A stretch of 64,000 nucleotides of DNA from Pithys albifrons albifrons (Eukaryota > Chordata > Aves > Passeriformes > Thamnophilidae), in contig NC_092497.1 in assembly GCF_047495875.1 (NCBI RefSeq), positions 1,159,437 to 1,223,436 of the forward strand. The letters are read 5' to 3'. Positions 54,901 through 64,000 of the stretch are shown here, one piece after another. The translations under genes and the position numbers were made by a program. Below the pieces are notes generated by a model. It made no database searches and was not told the origin of the DNA. It saw only the letters and a list, made by a program, of their open reading frames with translations. Every line of letters starts with the position of its first letter. Position 1 is the first letter of the stretch.

Positions 54901-57900
54901 ATGAGCATAGTGTGCATGTGTTTTACATGTTAAAAAGAGGATATATTCACAGAACCCCCTCACACCACATGTTCCAACTACATGTGTGATACACATTATA
55001 TATATGAAGTAGTATATATTGTGTGTTTAGAATCAGAACATCCTGAGCTGGTAGGGACCCACAAGGACCATCCAGTCCAACCCCTGGCCCTGCACAGACA
55101 CTCAGCAATCCCACCCTGTCCCTGAGAGCATCATCCAGACACTCCTGGAGCTCTGGCAGCCTTGGGGCTGTGCCCACTGCCCTGGGGAGCCTGGTCAGTG
55201 CTCACCACCCTCTGGGGGAGGAACCTTTTCCAGAGATCTGACCAAACTCTGCCCTGCCACAGCTTCAGCCATTCCCTTGGGTCCTATCACTGCTCACAAG
55301 AGTGAAAAGATTGGTACTTGCCCCTCTACTTTCCCTTCTGAGGAAGCTGATCTAGGTATTTTTTACAAATGCAAATTCTCAAACTCATTGATGTCAAAAT
55401 CTCCATCAAATCAGGCTCCCTGTGGTTCATTTGGCCTCACAATAGCCAGTGTCAGTGTGTAGAACTGGCATCTTGAGTTGTAGGCCCTGGAGTTGTTATG
55501 AGCTGGGAGGCTCCATCCATCACACACCTCCACATTTGTTTATTATTTTGAGACTTTTAAAAAAAAAACTTGTGATGCCTTTCAGAGACCGATGCGACGA
55601 GCTGCGCACACTGTGTATGAAGAGGAACAAGAAGGAATCGAGTGACAGCCAGCTGGCCCAGCAGGCTCTGAAGGAGGAACTGAAAAAGGAGGAGAAGATG
55701 GAAGAGCGGAAGTTGGAGGAGATCTGTGAGAAGGAGCTGTTGGCCAAGGATCACCAAGCGGAGCTGGAGGCGCAGAAAGCATCGGGACGGGTTCAGGAGA
55801 TGCTGAATGTGCTGGATGCCCAGATGGCCATGCTGAGCGCCCGCAAAGAGGAGGAGGAGCAGCTGAAGAAAGAGGAGGCTGAATGGCTGGTAATTTCCAT
55901 ATCATTCTGCATTCAGGGTTGTGTATAAGGCCCTCCTGATCATGGGCTTACTAGACATTTAGACTAATCCATTCCTTATTTGTATCTTCACTGATTCCAT
56001 TAGTTTCTGAGCCTGTCCTATTATGCTAAGCCTCTTTTCCAGAGCTGTGTCAAAGGCATTCCTGTTTACAGAGGGAAATACATCTTTTCAAAGTTGGTGC
56101 TGTAAAGGATTTTGGCATTCAAAAGCTCTGGGAGCTGGTGTGGGAAATGGAAACATTTCTAAGGTGTCTTTTCAGTTTTCTGATTTCCAGTTTCCTGCAG
56201 GATGGCTGGAGAGTCTCGTTTCCCAGCTGATGTGTGTAACAGCAGATCTCAGACCACAATACAATGTTTAGTCACCATGGTAAGTGCAGTGGGAGGAAGC
56301 AGCACAGAGGGAAGGTGAGCCAGGAGCTGCAGGGGACAGCAGGGCAGGCAAGTATTCTCTCCTCCTGTGCAAGAGCCCTGAAGCAATGGAGCAGAGCAGG
56401 TCAGCTGACAGGAACTGGAGTCATCCAACAGTCCAAACTGCTTGGCAGGTCTGTAGTGATGCAGCCCAAGATGAAGCCAGCAAGTCAAGTCAGGAGGTGT
56501 GGCTGAGGACCAACCTCAGGCAGAGGTGTACCTGCAGCACAGCCCACGTAGGCACCAAAGGCAAGAGACTGAGCCCAGCTGGAGCTCCTCTCAGCCTTTC
56601 TCACACACTCTTCCCAGTGCTGATCCCAGGCTCACAGGGCTGGCTGTGGGCACAGGAGCTTGCAGGGAGGTTGCAGAGCCTGTTGGTGCACTCAGGACCC
56701 ACACACACACAGGAGGAGAAACATTCATAGGAAGAAATCCCAACTGCTTATGCTCCAGCTGACTGAATTTCAGAATCCACATAATTTTTTAATTTATTTC
56801 ATTATTTTAAAAACAAATCAGCAAGCAGCACCTAAGCTCCCTTACCTGTGGGGGTGTCACATCTTGGGAGACATTTGGCTACCAGCTGTTTGGCCACTTC
56901 CCTCTTTTTAGCTCATCCCTCCTCATCTGTCTTGCTGTAGTTCTGCCTTTAGTGAGGCTTCTAGTACAGTATTCTGTGTTGACTTTGAGTTATGGGAAAC
57001 TAGTTCAGACTCAGTCCTCATTTTGCAGATATTTACATTGAGACTTTGAAAGATCACTGAGGGTACTTTGTTAGACAATGGAAGCTGAAATTTGCAAGAT
57101 ATGTATACTCCACTACTTTTTAAAAATTAATACAATAATGAATCTAAAGCTCTGAAAATCCTAGCTGTGAAATGGTAGAGTCCTTATTCCAAGCTAGACT
57201 GTAATGTTTTACTTATTTAAAAACATGCAGAATAGAGTTATTTTCTGGTAACAACTTCTAAGGCACTGCCAAACCTCCCAGGCAAAGAGTGCTGCTACTT
57301 AACTGGCCTTTTCAGAAAAATACTATTAGAATAGAAGCTTCCCCTGAAGACAGCTGCCTTGGGCTCTGTCAGGGAGATACATTTCTGGTGAAGTGGTTTA
57401 TTCTCTGGAAAGAAAGCTTTCTTCAAAGGAGTTTCTGTATGGAAAATGGGAGGTAATCCTTTCTCAGCAGAAGAGGGACGTGGCAGATGGCCTCTTTGCA
57501 AGTTTCTCAATGCAGAGCTAGTAGCCCCTAATGAGCAGAGGTTCCATCTGGATGAAGGATGCACTGTGGACAGCTAAGTGTTTCTGTGTACAAAAGTTTC
57601 TCCTGGTTTCTGTGATGAAAATTGACTATTTCGTGAAGGAAAACTTGTAGCTTCACCACGACAGACCCTATTTGTGCATCAGGATATCTCAGAGAGGATG
57701 ACAAAACAGAGACAGCCCTTTTAGCATTAGCTACATTAGCTGCCTTCCTCCTCCTCTGTCTTTTCTCTCACTTAAAGAATTGTCATTTCTTGAGAAAGTG
57801 GTGGAATTCATGTTATCCTGGCTGTAGTTTCCTGAGTTTCTGCCATAGCACTTTGGTCCTGGCTTGCAGGTGGATGGTTGGTAACCATTTCTTTGTACAT

Positions 57901-60900
57901 TTGCAATGTTGTGTTACCCTAATGTACAAACTTCCATGGATCCCATCCTTGGCTACTGTCATACATCCTCACTGATGTCAGAATTCAGCCTAAGACATGC
58001 ACCAGCTTGCACAGCAGACTGCTGACTATTTCCACTGTCTTCCCACCTTCACTGTTCAAAGCTTTTTGAATTACTTATTCTGCTGCTCAAATTACATGTA
58101 TTGAGTTTCAAAGCTGTTTTACCAACTTCTGAAAGTGAACTTGACAGTTCAGGCAGATACAAAGTCAGCTTTGGCTGTGAAACACTGCAAGAATACCATG
58201 ATGTAGTAATCAAAGTGGGAATGGATTAAGGGTTGGACTTGATGATCTTGGAGGTCTCTTCCAACCCAGCTGATTCTATGATTCTCTGAAGAGTCTGTGG
58301 GTGCTTTATGACCAGCATAAAAAGTGATGTTCCTTAGGGAGTGCAGCTTCTGCTTCCTCATGGGGAAGATTAGACATGCTGTTTATGACAAGCCTGCTGA
58401 TGCATTTTAGAAGACTTATTCACATTACAAAAGAGACATTTAATTTAAAGACAGGTTAACAAAAAAACAGTGTGCCTTCAAGATAGCAGAAACATGATTT
58501 CTGAGATCTGTAAATAAGCTAGTGATGGTCCAATACTGTATTATGACTATATTTCAGTTGTTCTTTAGACTTACTCAAATGCAAGAAGTCCAGAATTTAT
58601 GCTTATAAATTACCTAATGATACTACTTTGGAATTTTTTTGGGGGAACTAAATAATCTTGAATATACACATACCTGTTTGGTCTGCAATACAAATTTGCT
58701 ATTTTTCACTGTTTCTTTTTTTAAGAACTCAGTTTTACTGCATATTTTCTGTTCTTTCAAATATAAAGTGGAGTGATTTCAAGCCATGGAAATCCAGTAA
58801 TTGCCCATCAGAATACAAGGATCCAGTTAATGACTTGGTGGAACCTTTTGTCCAGTGGAGTGGTCTGAACATCCAACACAGATACAGGACAGACAACACA
58901 CACAGAAACAGAAGGGACACATGGCTCTGTTTTTTGTTAGTGCTTGTGGCTGTGTATGAAGACTTGGATACAGATCACATGTGCTGCTATGATATTGATT
59001 TCCCTAAAGAGAAAACTCTGCCTATCTGCCTGAAACATTTGGAAAACATCAGGCACAGCAGTGTTTCTGTGTGGAACTGCATGTGATAACTACAGAGAAA
59101 AATCCTAAATTACAATGAATGACATGCTGAAATGTTCATGCTTTAACAGGTCTAGCAGATGACACCAGTCCTGTGTTGTCACCAAGAAAGGCTTTGCTCT
59201 TCAATATTCCAATTACTTAGTTTGAAGTTATGCAGTGATTTTACAAGCTGGCTATTTGTACACTTGTAGGAAGAAGAGTTGCACCTGGTTAGGAAGGAAA
59301 ATGAAGACCTTGAGAGGCAGAAACGACACAAACAGAAGGAATGCAGGGACATACTGCTCAAAGCAGTACGGGACAGGATGAATCATCTCAATAAAGAAAA
59401 AGAAATTCAACTTGCTGTGGAGAAGATGATCTTAGAACAAGATTATCAGGACCCCCAGAAGGATGCTGAGGAGAAAACAAAAAAAAAAGTAAGGGTTTTC
59501 ATTCTAGACTATTTTTGTGGCCCTGTGAACTGCACACAATAACTGAGAGCAGACATAAGCCCTTGTCTCTGGATGAGATGATTCTGTTGTTGCACAGCCT
59601 GTTGCCTCCCCTCCTGCCAGTGCTCTGCAGCTCTGCAGAAGCCCATTATCTGTTAAAACCACAGTGAGCACTTTAAATCAAGCCTTACAATCAGCAAGGC
59701 TACCAGGCTGGACAAAAGAAGGGGAGCTCCCAGGAAATCCTGGAATTTTGTCCCTCCATGCTGATTTCATTGTGTATAAGTCACCTGAACATTTTCCTCC
59801 TTACACTGCATGGATGTAAGGGAGGTTGGAAAAATATTTTTTGTTTCATGGACCTGATCTAGTAAATATTTGTAGCTGCAGAAAAAAGTAAATATTGAAC
59901 TTATTCTAATTATTCAATACTAAAAGACTGTTTTAAATATTTAATGGCTGTGTACATATAGATGGTTGCAAACCCCCATGTTAAATTTCTTGGACATGGC
60001 TATGTCTGTCATTTCCTAAATTTAAAACAAATAGATTGTCCAAGTTTAGGGAGCAAATGGGCCTCAGGGTAACTTTAAGACAGAGGAGGGAGTGGCATCC
60101 ATCGCTCTGCTCAAGGTGTTTGGAAGCTCAGGTAGGTTAGCAAAGTTGTGTAAACTCAGTGTTAGACTTTGGTGCAGAGTTAGAGGAGGTGATGGTTACT
60201 GTATGTATGGAATCCCAAGGCTTCTAATGTAGGTGATGGTGAAGTAGCCTGGTCAGCTGTTGGAATTTGTAAGATGTCTGTGTTGTAGGCAGCTGAGCAG
60301 CTGTGGGGGAAGGGATCACCCTGTATTTGCTCTGCTCAAATGCTGGGGTCTGGCTGGGAAGAAGATTCTGACCAGCTCTTTCCCTTGGTGGGGTTTGGAG
60401 TGGAGCTGTAGGCTCCCAGCTCCAACACTGGCTTTGAAACTCCTCTTCAGGTCTTGAAAGGTTTTTTCAAACTAATTTACTCAGATCTGCAAATGTCTGT
60501 GTGTTTGCAGCAAGAGCTGCTAAAGGACCAACTTAATTACCTGGCACACCTGGCTGAACAGCTGGAGAAAGACAAGGAGCGAGAAAAGGAAGAGGAGAAG
60601 CTCTTCAAGGAAGATAATGATCAGTTTTGGGCCAAGAAGATTGAGAAAATGAAACTAGAGAAGGAGGCTCGATTCCAGCTGCTGAGAGATGCCGTGAATA
60701 CAAGACAACTGCAGATGGAGGAGAAGTGTAAGTGGTACCAGGTGGCTGCCTGTGCCCCAAAGCTGAACACGTCTGTTCAGCACCTGGCCCAGGATGCATG
60801 GGCTGTATGATTGAGCAGGCAACAGTGTGACTGTCCCTGAACCTGCTTCCCAAACCTTCACTCCTACAGGCATTCCTTACATTAATTTCCCTCTGCTGTC

Positions 60901-63186
60901 ACCAGAGCAAAGCCTAGTAAAAATTGCATGAACAAGCAGCCATTATTATTAATTACAGTATTATGAAGTTCTAAATGTGAAAACTTTTCCTTTCTAAGTG
61001 GATGAAAGACAAATAAGCTGAGAATACTCTTAATAGTTTGTGTGCCTCTTCAGGAACAACAAAACTCAGGCTTGCTCCAAAGGTCCTTCAGTCTTAGCAG
61101 AACTGTTATTTTCTTAAAGTAATTTTGGTTCTGTTTTTCAGTGAAGAAAAAGGCAGAGAGGCAAATAGAAATTGCTGAAGAGAGGAAGTTATTAGATGAA
61201 ACAATCAGAGAATACAAACGTTGGGAAGAAGAAAAACGTGCAAGGTATTTTTCTTTTATGCCACTGATTCATTTCATTGCAGATCAATCTTTTAAATTTC
61301 TGAGTAAGCTAATTCTCATTTTCTGATAACTCTAAGAGCACTGGGTGGGGTTTCTTCTGTTCAGAGAGGCTGTCCCACCATGCAGCTTATCAGTTCCAAA
61401 CTGCTAAAATACCAGACCTGTAGTACTGCAGTTTGTATTAAATCCCTAACTCTGATCTCAGCATGCAAATAATGGTACATATCCTTGTTTTGGTCTTTTT
61501 GGATCATCATGTGACTTACTCCAATCATGTGAATTAAATACATCCCCTCATACTCTGAGCTGTTGTTACGAGTAACAGAGATTTGGGGAGGAGGGTTAAT
61601 GAAAGGTTTGTTTGTTCCTTATCCAGGAGGACTAGTGTGTTTGGGCTTTCTGCTGAACTCCACCCATGCACATACCTAAAACTATCATGTAGTTGGCCAC
61701 AGAAGTACCAGACTAGGCCATGTAGCCCAGCTGCACGGGGCTCTCTGTGCCTTGCAGTTCCTCTGGATGAGGACATCCATACACGCAGTAGCTGGAATGT
61801 TCCTCTGGGTGTCATGCAAAGCCTTGGGCAAAGGGCCTTATCTCACTTAATTCCCGTTTTTCCCTGTGGGACATAACTAAGCAGCTCCTTCCTGAGCTTT
61901 GTTGGGAACAATCTCCTGGCAAAGGCAGAAATGCCACCCTTCTGAAGGAAACATGCTGGGCTCCAGCTGGGATATGCTCCACTTGGCAAAGTTGGCATTC
62001 AGCAGTGTCAGGAAGGGTTTGTGGCTCGACTCTGCTGAGTTACTGCACAAGTCTTGACTCGACTGTTGTTGGCATTTTAAGTGTCTGTGTGACTCCTGCT
62101 CCAGAAGGGCCTGAACACGTCAGGCTTCTCTAGAGGGCAGTGAAAGCAATGCACGAGTCCTGGGGTGGGAGGATGATTCCCTGTGACAGCCGTTTGCAGG
62201 AACGTCAGCACAGCACCACAGCCGGAGCTTGGCCCCGAGGACAGGGACTTGTTCTGCTCAGCAGGGGAGTGGGGTCAGGCTGAGGCAGCACCGAGCCAGG
62301 AAAGGACTGAGACCCAACACTGATTACCAGGAGTTGTTCTTGCTCTCTTGTTTGTTAAGCACCAGTTTTTCAGTCTGCTCTATAAGATACAAGAGAATGC
62401 AACTGATTATTAGAGGAATGTAAGGTTAGCACGTGGCATTTGGTTAATAGTGGTAGTTATTCTTAACACCTAAAATGAGTTTCACAGAATCATAGAATGG
62501 ATTGGGTTGGAAAAGACCTCCGAGATCATCAAGTCCAACCCTTGGTCCAACTCCAGTCCCTTTACCAGATCATGGCACTCAGTGCCACGGCCAAGCTCAG
62601 CTGAAAAACCTCCAGGGATGGGGAATCCACCCCCTCTCTGGGCAGCCCATTCCAATGCCTGAGCACTCTCTCTGCAAAGAAGTTTTTCTGCTCTCCAACT
62701 TCAATTTCCCCTGGCAGAGCTTGAGCCCATCGTGCCCCCTTGTCCTATTGCTGAGTGCCTGGGAGAAGAGACCAACCCCCACCTGGCCAGAACTTCCTTT
62801 CAGGGAGTTTTGAAGAGCTCTTTAGTCTAAGCTCAAATGCTAACAGATGTAATAACAAGAACAACAGCAACAACAGCAACAACAACAATAATAATAATAA
62901 TAATAATGATGTTTATTGTTTGTACCCACACTTCTTAAACAACTATTCCCTTGGCATCTCCAGAAAAGTACAGAAAGCCAGTGAGTACCGAGATCAGCTC
63001 ACGACTCAGATTGCCTATCGACAGTGGCTCCGTGAGGAGGAGGAAAAGGAGAGGAAACGGGAATATGAGGCGGGTCTGGAAGCACAGAGAGAGTATGAAG
63101 AGAGGGTACAGTTCATTCTATCAACGCCCCCGTACTCCTTAGTAAAAACCCACCCTATGAGAAGAGCACTAATGTCTGACTCTTAA
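42741..63186 (+). CDS. CFAP53: CFAP53 (CCDC11), cilia- and flagella-associated protein 53, complete, 8 exons, 529 aa
   Basis: CFAP53 is a coiled-coil protein of the ciliary axoneme and centriolar region. It is needed for motile cilia and left-right patterning, and its loss causes heterotaxy in humans. Exons 42741-42857, 46033-46262, 49533-49709, 55586-55889, 59270-59488, 60511-60727, 61142-61244 and 62964-63186 join without frame breaks (1590 bp with stop). The human protein has 514 residues. The N-terminus [13 protein letters not shown] aligns with human [35 protein letters not shown] and EKEARFQLL match conserved blocks; the C-terminus has [13 protein letters not shown] and HPMRRA, like human HPMRKA. 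From residue 55 on it is almost entirely charged helix (trichohyalin/plectin-homology type). The Gln/Pro-rich first 20 residues are bird-specific or variable. No break or missing exon is seen. Confidence 0.95.
43000..44540. repeat. Minisatellite of about 88-bp units, degenerating rightward
   Basis: GATGAGTTGTGTGGGGG starts at 43092, 43181, 43269 and 43357, a period of 88-89 bp. After 43400 the units become irregular but keep the GGGGGTCCCGGGATCC theme. The plus strand is strongly G-rich, with many runs of four to seven G. Confidence 0.93.
44570..45565. repeat. Minisatellite of 63-bp units, about 16 copies
   Basis: CAGTGTTGTGCAGGATGGGG starts at 44638, 44701, 44764, 44827, 44890, 44955 and 45018, and continues to 45530. 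The 63-bp period (21 codons) makes all frames open for long stretches on both strands, with peptide repeats of the [13 protein letters not shown] kind. Confidence 0.96.
45690..46007 (-). mobile_element. CR1 LINE fragment ending at the CFAP53 exon 2 acceptor
   Basis: GTTGCTCCAAGCCCAGTCCA, CAGCCACAGCTTCTCTGGGC, ending GCTCTGAGGTCTCCAC. Only about 25 bp remain to the AG of exon 2. Confidence 0.9.
46033..46262 (+). CDS. CFAP53: CFAP53 exon 2
   Basis: Acceptor TTCCTCTTACAG, donor GTAGCA at 46263, phase 2. Begins [22 protein letters not shown]1 ends about 25 bp before the acceptor. Confidence 0.94.
46482..46762 (-). mobile_element. CR1 LINE fragment
   Basis: AATCACAGAATCATGGAATA, ATCATCAAGTCCAACCCTTG, GCTTGAGCCCATCGTGCCCC. 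Confidence 0.93.
46768..47005 (-). mobile_element. Two further CR1 3' stubs
   Basis: GTCACAGAATGGTTTGGATT to TTACAGGGATGGGG (46768-46905), then ATCATAGAATCCCAGTATGG to CACAGCTTCTCTGGGT (46909-47000). Both are short copies. Confidence 0.85.
47305..47705 (-). mobile_element. CR1 LINE fragment, older
   Basis: TTCCACAGAACACTGAGGTTG, AACTCCCTGCTCAAAATCAC, TCTCCTCCAGGCTGAACAGTC. Diverged, with unique insertions. Confidence 0.7.
47715..48800 (-). mobile_element. Longest CR1 copy of the window (about 1.1 kb, antisense)
   Basis: The 3' part is as at 46482. It extends upstream through GGCCTTCTTGGCCACCTGGG (near 48338) and a second GGCTTTCTTTGCCACAAGGG (near 48661). The upstream part is where the CR1 ORF2 end would be, but frames are broken (the 288- and 247-codon frames are not the reverse transcriptase). 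Confidence 0.88.
48935..49168 (+). mobile_element. CR1 LINE 3' fragment, another subfamily
   Basis: GGGATATTAGGAAGAGGTTG, CTGGATGGTCCTTGTGGGTC, ending GATATTCCATGATTCTGTGC. The counterpart in the opposite direction is at 55030. Confidence 0.9.
49533..49709 (+). CDS. CFAP53: CFAP53 exon 3
   Basis: Acceptor TTTTCATTACAG, donor GTATTG at 49710. Encodes [16 protein letters not shown] and [17 protein letters not shown]. Confidence 0.95.
52279..52291. repeat. G13 homopolymer
   Basis: Thirteen consecutive G on the plus strand inside AT-rich intron. Confidence 0.97.
52818..53650 (-). mobile_element. CR1 LINE fragment (about 0.8 kb)
   Basis: GTCCAACCTGGCCTTGGACA, then the full body, reaching GGCACTGACAAAGATGCTGA and CCAACCCCTGCTCCTTCATT upstream. 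The extreme 3' tail is missing. Confidence 0.9.
55030..55300 (-). mobile_element. CR1 LINE fragment
   Basis: AATCAGAACATCCTGAGCTG, CACAAGGACCATCCAGTCCA, CCACCCTCTGGGGGAGGAAC; same subfamily as 48935. Lies about 290 bp before exon 4. Confidence 0.9.
55586..55889 (+). CDS. CFAP53: CFAP53 exon 4
   Basis: Acceptor GATGCCTTTCAG, donor GTAATT at 55890. 304 bp. Begins [11 protein letters not shown] and ends EEAEWL. Confidence 0.95.
55890..59269 (+). other. CFAP53 intron 4
   Basis: Single-copy AT-rich sequence with one CR1 stub (58205-58292). No other feature supported. Confidence 0.75.
58205..58292 (+). mobile_element. CR1 terminal stub
   Basis: GGGTTGGACTTGATGATCTTG, CCAACCCAGCTGATTCTATG. Confidence 0.88.
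59270..59488 (+). CDS. CFAP53: CFAP53 exon 5
   Basis: Acceptor TACACTTGTAG, donor GTAAGG at 59489. 73 codons: [18 protein letters not shown] through DAEEKTKKK. The exon ends in a run of ten A. Confidence 0.95.
59489..60510 (+). other. CFAP53 intron 5
   Basis: Nothing recognised besides intronic sequence. Confidence 0.7.
60511..60727 (+). CDS. CFAP53: CFAP53 exon 6
   Basis: Acceptor TGTGTTTGCAG, strong donor GTAAGT at 60728, phase 1. Encodes [18 protein letters not shown] to LQMEEK. Confidence 0.95.
60728..61141 (+). other. CFAP53 intron 6
   Basis: Short intron; nothing recognised. Confidence 0.8.
61142..61244 (+). CDS. CFAP53: CFAP53 exon 7
   Basis: Acceptor CTGTTTTTCAG, donor GTATTT at 61245. 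Encodes [18 protein letters not shown] and [11 protein letters not shown]. Confidence 0.94.
62485..62812 (-). mobile_element. CR1 LINE fragment
   Basis: TCACAGAATCATAGAATGGA, ATCATCAAGTCCAACCCTTG, GCCTGGGAGAAGAGACCAAC. Nearly identical to the copies at 8845 and 47715, so relatively young. Confidence 0.93.
62848..62911. repeat. Trinucleotide microsatellite (CAA)n(TAA)n
   Basis: AACAACAGCAACAACAG followed by about eight ATA/ATT-type triplets, 52 bp before the exon 8 acceptor. Confidence 0.95.
62964..63186 (+). CDS. CFAP53: CFAP53 exon 8 with stop
   Basis: Acceptor GGCATCTCCAG. Encodes [20 protein letters not shown] and ends [11 protein letters not shown], then TAA at 63184. Confidence 0.95.
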
Positions 63187-64000
63187 GGGCATCACCCACT
63201 ATGATATTTTAGCTCAGTTGCCTTTAAAAATATTTTGTAAGGGTTTTTATCTCTGACTAGAGTTAGCAGAACTCTCTCCACTGTGATACTCAAAATATTT
63301 AATTGAATTTTACAAGAAATATAGTACTTTAAAGTTTAATTTTTCTCTGTGGATCTTGTTGACAAAACAACTGATCCAGTTCAAAGTATTTGACATTTGA
63401 GTTCAAGAATACTGCATGTTCTCTGCTGTAAAATAGTGTGTTATTATGACATTTATGACACATGGGCATCCTTTATAATCTGCACAAAGAAAGTTTGTAG
63501 ATGACTTTCAGCAAACTTTTATTAAAATGCCTTTCAAACTGAAAATATTGGGTTTTTTATTTAGATAAAAAGTACTTGGTGACTCAATTTTCCTTTTTAA
63601 ACATAAAACTATGATTTTTTTTTTGCTGTGGGATGGACAGTAAAGAGCTAATATTCTTTTGCATATATTCTGATGGCTGTTGAATGATCTGTGGAATACC
63701 AGAGCCCAAAGCTAATCTGTGAGTCCTCTGCTTGTGTAGAATTAATTGTCCAGGGCTGAAGTTATAATTTTCTTGTAAAAAGCATTATTTTCTATAATTT
63801 TTATGCAAACTCTGCCTCTTTAGCCTCCTTGGATTGTCACCAACAGTCTGAACACACACAATGAGAGGCCAAAGCATCACTGACATTTGAAGATGGAGCA
63901 ACAGAAGAAATGGCTGGATGTGGGCAGGGAGATGTTGGGAGGGTTTTGGCGAGGGGAGCAGGGACACATCCTGTGTTCCCTCTCAGCTCCCCATGTCAGA
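63187..64000 (+). other. CFAP53 3' UTR and flank
   Basis: AT-rich, repeat-free sequence follows the stop. A possible ATTAAA poly(A) signal lies at 63521-63526. No other gene is seen before the window ends. Confidence 0.45.

Larger units (their letters stand above)
49710..55585 (+). other. CFAP53 intron 3
   Basis: AT-rich intron with CR1 copies at its right half. Otherwise nothing recognised, apart from a 211-codon frame at 53832-54467 (see findings) and a G13 run at 52279-52291. Confidence 0.75.
61245..62963 (+). other. CFAP53 intron 7
   Basis: Single-copy sequence to about 62480, then a CR1 and a trinucleotide tract close to the exon 8 acceptor. Confidence 0.75.

Noticed and set aside
58658..59086. 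142-codon frame just before CFAP53 exon 5
   Set aside because: Not in frame with the exon, no acceptor or donor that would add it, and no similarity recognised; kept as intron.

Overview
This window is vertebrate nuclear DNA, almost certainly from a bird. It is saturated with CR1 LINE 3' fragments in both orientations, many ending in the ATTCTATGATTCT-type tail. It also holds retroviral LTR remnants, GC-rich minisatellites and three multi-exon genes with short exons and good GT-AG junctions. There are no bacterial or phage features and no CRISPR array. None of the long open frames in the window is a gene by itself; the real genes were found by joining short exons.

Layout. (1) 1-2.9 kb, minus strand: the 5' part of SKA1, a kinetochore protein, with a CpG-rich 5' exon and three coding exons; the gene runs off the left edge. 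(2) 2.9-5.8 kb: GC-rich minisatellites, a solo LTR with TATA and AATAAA signals, and a polypurine tract. (3) 5.9-27.2 kb, minus strand: a complete 7-exon tetraspanin (248 aa) closest to the TSPAN3/TSPAN36 group. Its 15-kb first intron is full of CR1 copies and one LTR. (4) 27.3-42.7 kb: intergenic, CR1-dense, with a second LTR-like element and tandemly repeated CR1 pieces. It ends in a 2.2-kb minisatellite that directly abuts the next promoter. (5) 42.74-63.19 kb, plus strand: complete CFAP53 (CCDC11), 8 exons, 529 aa. Intron 1 carries two further minisatellites (about 88-bp and 63-bp units). (6) 63.2-64 kb: 3' UTR or flank.

The three genes have unrelated cell roles: chromosome segregation, membrane tetraspanin, ciliary axoneme. 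SKA1 and CFAP53 are near neighbours in the human genome (18q21.1). There MBD1 and CXXC1 lie between them; here a tetraspanin occupies that interval. This is the main biological observation.

The most unusual sequence structures are a perfect 79-bp palindrome inside a composite CR1, with an imperfect sister copy 6 kb away; head-to-tail arrays of about 394-bp CR1 pieces; and the minisatellites crowding the 5' ends of SKA1 and CFAP53. I found no convincing new protein system. One 211-codon intronic reading frame in non-repeat sequence is flagged for testing. All exon borders come from manual reading of frames and splice sites. Repeat borders are approximate.
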